Part shown: piece after piece, positions 58,401-64,000 of the stretch
Position numbering within the stretch: position 1 is the stretch's first letter
Layout of the letters: every line of letters starts with the position of its first letter
DNA from: Streptococcus caballi DSM 19004
Lineage (GTDB): Bacteria; Bacillota; Bacilli; Lactobacillales; Streptococcaceae
Assembly: GCF_000379985.1 (NCBI RefSeq)
Contig: NZ_KB904121.1
Location: forward strand, 194 to 64,193
DNA: 64,000 nt
Direction: 5' to 3'
Made by a program: the position numbers and the translations under genes
Notes under the pieces: generated by a model
What the model saw: the letters and a program-made list of their open reading frames with translations, nothing else
Database searches by the model: none
Told to the model about the DNA's origin: nothing

Positions 58401-59348
58401 TTAGCCGCGGATGGCTTTTGCAAGGTAGGCGATATCTTCTGGGCTTGTTCGGCAGCAACCACCAACAACTTTAGCCCCTGATTGATGCCAAAGCAGAGCA
58501 TTTTCTAGCAGCGTATGGGAGTTATCAGGTACGGATTTCCATGTTTGTGTTGCACCATCGTAAATTTCACCAGAATTTGGATAGGTTACCAAAGGCTTAT
58601 CTGTCACTTGACGAATACGCTTGAGTAACCCATCAAAAACCCTTGGTGCACTGCAATTGATACCCAAAGCTAACACCTGTTGGCTGGCATCACATAAAGC
58701 AGCTACTTCTTCTATGCTAGTTCCGTCTGAAATATGGGCGTTGTCCTGCGCAGTAAAGGATATGTAAGCTTCCACCTGAGAAAATTCAGTTGCCAACAAG
58801 TCAATCAAAGCTTTAGCTTCATTGACATTTGGAATGGTTTCGATGCCCAGCAAGTCACTGCCTGCATCCAGCAGAGTCTGGATGCGGGGACGATGAAAGT
58901 TTTTATAGTCCTCTTGACCCAAGTCGTAAGCGCCTGTGTATTCAGATCCATCAGCCAAATAGGCTGCATAAGGACCAACATCTCCAGAAATCAGCGGATA
59001 AGGTCGCTTATTTTTATCGGCGTCAGCTAATTCAGTCCAAACCTTGTCACGGGCAGCTTTTGCCAAGTCCACTGTCAAAGTAATGGTGTCCAGTGCAACT
59101 TTTTCCGAAAGGCCAAAATCTTCCAAGCCCTGAACAGTTGCCTGATAGCTAGAAGTCGTCAAAATATCAGCACCGGCCTGTAGGTAAGTTTCGTGCAAAT
59201 CCTGAATAACTTGAGGATTTTCCAGCAGATATTTAGCCGACCAGAGCTTACCTGACACATCATAGCCACGCTTTTCCAGCTCAGTCCCCAAGGCACCATC
59301 CAAAATAATATAGTCTTGACCTTCTAATAAGTCCTTAAATTTTCCCAT
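58401..59348 (-). CDS. mmuM: Homocysteine S-methyltransferase
   Basis: A 315-aa enzyme that transfers the methyl of S-methylmethionine to homocysteine. It starts with the family's ILDGALGTELEKRG near residue 16. The zinc-binding cysteines are in LALGINCSAPRV near 230 and VVGGCCRTSPEDI near 296. It follows the permease gene by nine bases on the same strand, so import and use of S-methylmethionine are coupled. A MET-box upstream of the operon implies control by methionine need. Confidence 0.93.
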   Translation of the reverse strand: MGKFKDLLEGQDYIILDGALGTELEKRGYDVSGKLWSAKYLLENPQVIQDLHETYLQAGADILTTSSYQATVQGLEDFGLSEKVALDTITLTVDLAKAARDKVWTELADADKNKRPYPLISGDVGPYAAYLADGSEYTGAYDLGQEDYKNFHRPRIQTLLDAGSDLLGIETIPNVNEAKALIDLLATEFSQVEAYISFTAQDNAHISDGTSIEEVAALCDASQQVLALGINCSAPRVFDGLLKRIRQVTDKPLVTYPNSGEIYDGATQTWKSVPDNSHTLLENALLWHQSGAKVVGGCCRTSPEDIAYLAKAIRG

Positions 59349-59357
59349 AAGATCCTC

Positions 59358-60734
59358 CTACCACTTTTTGAAACGAAGATAGTGGTAAACGTAACACAAA
59401 ATCATGAAAGGTACACCAAAGTAAAGTCCAGCCCTCTGCGATGGATCCCAAGCAATACCGACTATGGAGATTAATAGCAAAACAATGGTAAACCAAGGAA
59501 GAATCGGTGAAAATGGCGCTTTATAGTCTAGTTCATCTACCGTATGATTTTTCAGGAATTCCTTGCGGAAACTAATTTGAGCCAGCGGAATAGCCAGCCA
59601 GGCAATAACTACCGCAAATCCTGCAATAGAGACCAGTGCAAGGAAGATAGTGTCCGCTGCGTAAATACTTGCTACCAAAGCAATGACAACACCAACCATG
59701 GACAAAAGCATAGCACGCATTGGGACACCATGCTTATTAATTTTAACTAGATTTTTACTAATCATGCCTTCATTGGCTAAAGACCATAGCATGCGGCTTG
59801 AAGCATAAAGACCTGAGTTTGAAGCTGATAAAATTGCTGTTAAAATGACAAAGTTCATGATATCTGCCGCAAAAGGAATACCAATTTTATCCAAAACCGT
59901 AACGAAAGGCGCTTCAGTCACTCCCGCATCTTTCATGGGTAGAAGCGATGCTAAGACAACCATGGTCAAAACAAAGAAAGCAACTAGCAGACCAATGGTA
60001 GATTTGATAGCTTGAGGCACAGCCTCCTTAGGATTATCAGTCTCACCAGCTGCAATCCCAATCATCTCAACACCTGAAAAGGCATAGTTGACAGCCAACA
60101 TAACAGACACTAGTCCGACCAGCCCTTTGGGCAGCAGGCCATTGGCAGTTATATTGGAAAATAGCGGAGCTGCATGGCTGCCTTCAAAAGGCAAGATGCC
60201 AAAAATGGCTAGTAAACCAAGAACGATAAAGACGATGATGGCATAGAATTTGATACTTGAAAAATAATTTTCTGCTGTTGCGAACCAGCCCACACTGAGT
60301 GTGTTGAGCCCAAAGACAATCAAGGCAAAGATGGTCGCGAAAATCCAAATAGGCACCCCTGGGAACCAACGCTGCATGAGCTGCGCTGCTCCGATAAATT
60401 GCGAAGCCAGCGCCACCACCCAGCATAGCCAGTATATCCATGCTACCATGAATCCCGTTCCCGGACTAATGAACTTGGTTGCGTAGGTGTGAAAAGAGCC
60501 TGTCACAGGCATGGCAACTGACAATTCACCCAGTGAGAACATAACCAAGTAAACCATGACACCGCCAAATAAGTAAGAAAAAATAGCTCCAAACGGCCCT
60601 GCTTGTGCAATAGTGTAGCCAGAGCTAAGGAAAAGTCCTGTTCCAATAACACCACCGATTGACAACATCTGCAGATGACGGCTGTTCATCTGACGATTAA
60701 ACTGTCCCTCATTTTCAAAATTATGATTATCCAT
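59358..60734 (-). CDS. mmuP: S-methylmethionine/amino acid permease
   Basis: A 458-aa APC-superfamily permease from ATG 60732-60734 (GGAGGTTTT upstream; the frame is open further to 60773). It begins FNRQMNSRHLQMLSIGGVIG then TGLFLSSGYTIAQAGPFGAI, the family's first helix, and has about 12 membrane segments. Its link with mmuM identifies S-methylmethionine as the likely substrate. Confidence 0.88.
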   Translation of the reverse strand: MDNHNFENEGQFNRQMNSRHLQMLSIGGVIGTGLFLSSGYTIAQAGPFGAIFSYLFGGVMVYLVMFSLGELSVAMPVTGSFHTYATKFISPGTGFMVAWIYWLCWVVALASQFIGAAQLMQRWFPGVPIWIFATIFALIVFGLNTLSVGWFATAENYFSSIKFYAIIVFIVLGLLAIFGILPFEGSHAAPLFSNITANGLLPKGLVGLVSVMLAVNYAFSGVEMIGIAAGETDNPKEAVPQAIKSTIGLLVAFFVLTMVVLASLLPMKDAGVTEAPFVTVLDKIGIPFAADIMNFVILTAILSASNSGLYASSRMLWSLANEGMISKNLVKINKHGVPMRAMLLSMVGVVIALVASIYAADTIFLALVSIAGFAVVIAWLAIPLAQISFRKEFLKNHTVDELDYKAPFSPILPWFTIVLLLISIVGIAWDPSQRAGLYFGVPFMILCYVYHYLRFKKW

Positions 60735-60847
60735 AAAACCTCCAAAAGCTGATTTATCATCCAAGAAAATCAAATGTGATAGAACAAAAAAACTGAACTC
60801 CCATTGATTTTAGAAAAATAAATTGATGCTCAAATCATATTAGGATT

Positions 60848-60914
60848 ATCATACCATATTTAACCGAATTTAGGTAATAGCTATTTTCTATCAAGTCATT
60901 AGTTTCAAACTATA
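60848..60914 (-). promoter_or_regulatory. mmuPM promoter with MET-box
   Basis: TTAGTTTCAAACTATA (60899-60914; TATAGTTTGAAACTAA on the gene strand) matches the streptococcal MetR/MtaR box TATAGTTTnAAACTATA. A -10 TATGAT lies at 60848-60853, so the box centre is near -65 of the expected start, the usual place for a LysR activator. Confidence 0.6.
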
Positions 60915-60917
60915 AGA

Positions 60918-60945
60918 AAAGCAGCTAGAGACTTTCTAACTGCCT
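60918..60945 (-). terminator. engB terminator
   Basis: GCAGCTAGA (60921-60929) and TCTAACTGC (60935-60943) form a nearly perfect stem followed on the minus strand by TTTTCTTA; the stem begins at the engB stop codon. Confidence 0.6.
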
Positions 60946-61540
60946 ATAATTCTTCTAAAATGGTATCCCATGATTCATCAATTCCTATTTGATCAACCGA
61001 TGAAAAGATAATGAAATGGTCTGTCTTTTCAAAATTAAGTTTTTTCTTGATAGCTGATTCATGCTTATTCCACTTGCCACGCGGAACCTTATCAGCCTTG
61101 GTTGCCACCACGATTACTGGAATCTCATAATATTTTAGAAATTCATACATTTGAACATCATCAGCGCTAGGGTCGTGGCGAAAATCAACCAAGCTTACCA
61201 CCACGCGCAAATTGTCACGACTGGTTAAGTATTCCTCAATCATTTTGCCCCACTTAGCGCGTTCAGATTTAGATACCCTAGCATAGCCATAACCAGGCAC
61301 ATCAACAAAACGCAGCTTATCATCAATATTATAAAAATTGAGTAACTGTGTTTTCCCAGGCTTACTGGATGTACGAGCCAGATTTTTTCGACCCAAGAGG
61401 GTATTGATGAAACTCGACTTGCCAACATTTGAACGGCCAGCAAGAGCAACTTCGGGCAATTCATCTTGAGGATAGTGAGATTTATTAGCCGCACTGAGTA
61501 GAATAGAGGCATTATGAGTGTTTAAATATTCTTCTGCCAT
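60944..61540 (-). CDS. engB: Ribosome biogenesis GTPase YsxC/EngB
   Basis: A 198-aa GTPase. G1 [19 protein letters not shown] near residue 32, G3 [12 protein letters not shown] near 78, G4 [12 protein letters not shown] near 143 and G5 FSSVDQIG near 180. EngB is needed for 50S assembly. It follows clpX by 12 bases, the conserved clpX-engB order of streptococci. Confidence 0.95.
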   Translation of the reverse strand: MAEEYLNTHNASILLSAANKSHYPQDELPEVALAGRSNVGKSSFINTLLGRKNLARTSSKPGKTQLLNFYNIDDKLRFVDVPGYGYARVSKSERAKWGKMIEEYLTSRDNLRVVVSLVDFRHDPSADDVQMYEFLKYYEIPVIVVATKADKVPRGKWNKHESAIKKKLNFEKTDHFIIFSSVDQIGIDESWDTILEEL

Positions 61541-61552
61541 AGACTCCCCCCT

Positions 61553-62782
61553 TTAAGCAATCTCCAAAATTGGCTTATCCTTGCCTTCAACCGCCTCTTT
61601 AGTGATACGAACCTTGGTTACATCTTCCTGACTAGGAATTTCAAACATGATATCCATCATGGTTTCTTCAATGATGGAGCGAAGACCGCGGGCCCCTGTT
61701 TTGCGTTCAATGGCTTTTTGTGCGATAGCTTCAAGAGCTTCTCTATCAAATTCTAATTCTACACCGTCATAGGACATGAGAGTTTGATATTGTTTGACCA
61801 AAGCATTCTTTGGCTCTGTCAAAATGTGAATTAAGTCATCAACAGTTAATTGCTCCAGTGCAGCCACCACTGGTAAACGTCCAATGAATTCAGGAATAAG
61901 CCCAAATTTTTGAATATCTTCTGAAATGATTTCTTGCATGTAAGACGCATTTTCATCAATTTTCTTATTATTTTTACCAAAACCGATGACTTTTTCACCC
62001 AGACGCTGTTTGACAATTTCTTCGATACCATCAAAAGCACCGCCCACGATGAAAAGAATATTCTTGGTATTGATTTGAATCATCTCTTGATTAGGGTGCT
62101 TACGTCCACCTTGTGGCGGCACGCTGGCAATGGTTCCTTCAATGATTTTCAAAAGCGCTTGTTGCACCCCTTCACCAGACACATCACGTGTGATAGAGAC
62201 ATTTTCACCTTTCTTGGCAATTTTATCAATTTCATCAACGTAAATAATGCCGCGCTCAGCACGCTCAATATTAAAATCAGCTGCCTGAATCAGCTTAAGT
62301 AGAATATTTTCAACGTCTTCACCAACATACCCCGCTTCTGTCAAAGAAGTAGCGTCAGCAATGGCAAAAGGCACATTGAGACTCTTAGCCAAGGTTTGAG
62401 CTAGGAAAGTCTTACCTGAACCAGTCGGACCAATCATAAGGATATTGGACTTTTGAAGTTCGACATCTTCTTCCTCTCTGCTTTCTGTATAGCTGATGCG
62501 TTTGTAGTGATTGTAGACAGCTACGGCAAGAGCACGTTTAGCTTTGTCCTGCCCAACAACATATTCATTAAGGTCAGCTAGGAGCTCTTTAGGTTTTGGT
62601 ACCTCAGACAAGTCTGCCAAGACTTCCTCTGCTAATTCCTCGCGAATAATTTCTTGTGACAGAGCCACACACTCATTACAGATATAAACGCCATTTCCTG
62701 CAATGATTTTTTTGACTTCATCTTGACTTTTTCCACAAAATGAACAATAAACTTTAACATCATTAGTCCGATTTCCAGCCAT
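61553..62782 (-). CDS. clpX: ATP-dependent protease ATP-binding subunit ClpX
   Basis: A 409-aa unfoldase for ClpP. The N-terminal zinc finger is [15 protein letters not shown] ... CNEC (residues 13-38). The AAA domain has Walker [17 protein letters not shown] near 118, Walker [15 protein letters not shown] near 179, and sensor 2 [13 protein letters not shown] near 365. The ClpP-binding loop IGF (EKVIGFGK) is present near 268. Confidence 0.97.
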   Translation of the reverse strand: MAGNRTNDVKVYCSFCGKSQDEVKKIIAGNGVYICNECVALSQEIIREELAEEVLADLSEVPKPKELLADLNEYVVGQDKAKRALAVAVYNHYKRISYTESREEEDVELQKSNILMIGPTGSGKTFLAQTLAKSLNVPFAIADATSLTEAGYVGEDVENILLKLIQAADFNIERAERGIIYVDEIDKIAKKGENVSITRDVSGEGVQQALLKIIEGTIASVPPQGGRKHPNQEMIQINTKNILFIVGGAFDGIEEIVKQRLGEKVIGFGKNNKKIDENASYMQEIISEDIQKFGLIPEFIGRLPVVAALEQLTVDDLIHILTEPKNALVKQYQTLMSYDGVELEFDREALEAIAQKAIERKTGARGLRSIIEETMMDIMFEIPSQEDVTKVRITKEAVEGKDKPILEIA

Positions 62783-62811
62783 GATTCCTCTTTCTTAATC
62801 GTTTCTATTTT

Positions 62812-62982
62812 TTAAAATAATGTACCATAGAAGGCATGAATGGTATTGACGAGATTAGTAAAGGCATTCAACAAAAAGAGTGCTCCCAATCCATAACGTT
62901 TTTTGCGAAAAGCTGGCAGAGCACAAAGAACGCAAATAGCAGCTAAAAATGCTGTCAAAACTCCAAAAATACTTCTCTGCAT
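62812..62982 (-). CDS. Small membrane protein between folA and clpX
   Basis: A 56-aa protein with AAAGGA upstream of ATG 62980-62982. Two hydrophobic segments (VLTAFLAAICVLCALPAF and GALFLLNAFTNLVNTIHAFY) flank a basic RKKRYG turn. It sits in the short folA-clpX interval on the same strand. It looks like a real conserved streptococcal small protein; function unknown. Confidence 0.65.
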   Translation of the reverse strand: MQRSIFGVLTAFLAAICVLCALPAFRKKRYGLGALFLLNAFTNLVNTIHAFYGTLF

Positions 62983-63003
62983 ATATTGGTCACAATCCTT
63001 TTC

Positions 63004-63504
63004 TTATTTTTCCAAGACCGTCACGGTAAAATCATAAGCATTATCATCGTCTTTTTCAAAAAAGATTTGCGATACTTCCTTAAACCCAGTCAAATCAATC
63101 TCAGGAAAATAAGTATCGCCTGAAAAAGTACCATGGACAGAGGTTTTAATGATAGCATCATATGTCCCAGAAAAAGCCTGGTAAATGCTGGCTCCGCCTA
63201 CGATGTAAAGATCCTTGTCTTGGTTTTCAAACCATGCCAATGCATCAGCTAGGCTATTAACCACCGTGACACCATCAGCCTTAAAATTTTCATCTCGAGT
63301 CAAGATCAAGGTTTCCCTACCTGGAAGAATGCGGCGATTCATACCATCGAAAGTCACACGCCCCATGAGCAAGGCCTGACCCATGGTCGTTTCCTTAAAA
63401 TGCTTTAATTCTTTGGGGAGGCACCAAGGCAGACCGCCATTAACACCAATCAGATGGTTGTCATCCTCCGCCCAAATCGCAATAATTTTCTTTGTTTGCT
63501 TCAT
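63004..63504 (-). CDS. folA: Dihydrofolate reductase
   Basis: A 166-aa enzyme reducing dihydrofolate with NADPH. Characteristic blocks: IIAIWAEDDNHLIGVNGGLPW near the start, LKHFKETTMGQALLMGRVTF near residue 37, RETLILTRDENF near 66, and LYIVGGASIYQAF near 102. The start at ATG 63502-63504 is a family-based choice; an earlier ATG at 63519 is possible. The residue after GVNGG is LPW, as usual; no resistance change can be judged by eye. Confidence 0.95.
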   Translation of the reverse strand: MKQTKKIIAIWAEDDNHLIGVNGGLPWCLPKELKHFKETTMGQALLMGRVTFDGMNRRILPGRETLILTRDENFKADGVTVVNSLADALAWFENQDKDLYIVGGASIYQAFSGTYDAIIKTSVHGTFSGDTYFPEIDLTGFKEVSQIFFEKDDDNAYDFTVTVLEK

Positions 63505-63576
63505 TTCTACCATACCCAAATCATTCTACCAAATTTCATAAAAAAATGCATTTGAAAAATTTCAAACGCAATTTTT

Positions 63577-64000
63577 TTATAAGGTTTTGGCTACAAAGAT
63601 ATACCAATGGCTTAATTTTAAGTCTTTTTCCCATTTTACCCAGCCAACTATACTGTTAATCATATAGATAATATACATGAGCATAACATGTGGCTCTGCC
63701 CCCCACCACAGGAAGATACTGAGCACATTGGTCGCTATCCAGAAAAGCCATTGCTCACTGTACATCCCTGTCTGTAAAAATTGACCACTCCAGTTGGTAC
63801 CGTCCGTAGAACTATCCCAAAATGGTCTGTGAGAACCAATTGACTTGTAAATAAAACCAAAAAGGAGCCAAACGACAATGGTAATACCGAATGATTTCAT
63901 CCAACCTAGTGGCGTTAACTTACGAGATTTGACATCTTTAACCTGAGCTTGCTTTTCTTGCCCTTCTCTATGACCAATCAACCAATAGTAGGCACCGACA
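63577..64000 (-). CDS. pnuC: Nicotinamide riboside transporter PnuC, 3' part
   Basis: The frame is open to the window edge, so the N-terminus is missing; the visible part has at least 140 residues. It has PnuC-type membrane segments: FGITIVVWLLFGFIYKS, EQWLFWIATNVLSIFLWWG and LMYIIYMINSIVGWVKWEKD, the last matching the conserved N-W-W-K-W region. It imports the NAD precursor nicotinamide riboside. Confidence 0.8.
   Translation of the reverse strand, partial: VGAYYWLIGHREGQEKQAQVKDVKSRKLTPLGWMKSFGITIVVWLLFGFIYKSIGSHRPFWDSSTDGTNWSGQFLQTGMYSEQWLFWIATNVLSIFLWWGAEPHVMLMYIIYMINSIVGWVKWEKDLKLSHWYIFVAKTL

Overview
The window looks like a chromosomal segment of a Streptococcus, not resolved to species. 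Housekeeping genes have streptococcal neighbours (aroA-aroK-pheA-LCP-rumA, rplJ-rplL, clpL, engB-clpX-folA), the DNA is AT-rich, and Shine-Dalgarno sites are strong. No rRNA, tRNA or CRISPR array was seen.

Layout. (1) 1-3,100 is a decaying stretch: a TetR regulator with a DUF308 membrane gene broken by a nonsense codon, a wrecked TMEM175-like gene, a truncated CorA-like gene and a possible RelB/DinJ remnant. (2) 3,380-11,280 is an accessory, defence-like island, all on the minus strand. It holds a PD-(D/E)XK fragment, a pair of overlapping DUF262 (GmrSD-like) genes, and a compact operon: a two-domain CbxX/SpoVK-type AAA ATPase, a DnaA-like protein without a P-loop, a WYL regulator and a frameshifted second DnaA-like gene. 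Matching palindromes (GGACA-N5-TGTCY) lie at both ends of that operon, and a related one lies upstream of the DUF262 pair. (3) 11,747-48,069 is a Tn1549-like integrative and conjugative element (ICE) of about 36.3 kb inserted in rumA (rlmD). It carries a large serine recombinase, a sigma-like regulator, a small cargo operon (zinc ribbon, ClbS/DfsB, radical SAM) under its own WYL regulator, MobC and relaxase, a giant methylase/helicase, TopB, a type IV secretion set (VirB4, VirB6-like, PrgI, NlpC/P60 hydrolase, VirD4), two SSB-like proteins, replication genes and an IS91-type insertion. No antibiotic resistance gene was recognised. (4) 48,070-64,000 is core chromosome: rumA, LCP protein, pheA-aroK-aroA, rplL-rplJ with an L10 leader, clpL, mmuM-mmuP, engB, clpX, folA and the end of pnuC.

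How it works together. The ICE entered rumA at a 3-bp identity (AGA in the gene direction) and replaced the last six codons by a 100-codon tail of its own, so RumA is now a 543-aa chimera. The native last codons, stop and terminator lie 36 kb away beside the recombinase gene. The conjugation/replication operon starts 18 bp after the new rumA stop, so rumA transcription can feed it in the integrated state. In the circular form the recombinase gene would be directly upstream instead. Several ICE transcription units have an intrinsic-terminator hairpin just 5' of a ribosome binding site, which suggests attenuation or antitermination.

The most promising undescribed candidate is the AAA/DnaA-like/WYL operon with shared operators next to the DUF262 pair. 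The best-supported structural result is the reconstructed ICE attachment site.
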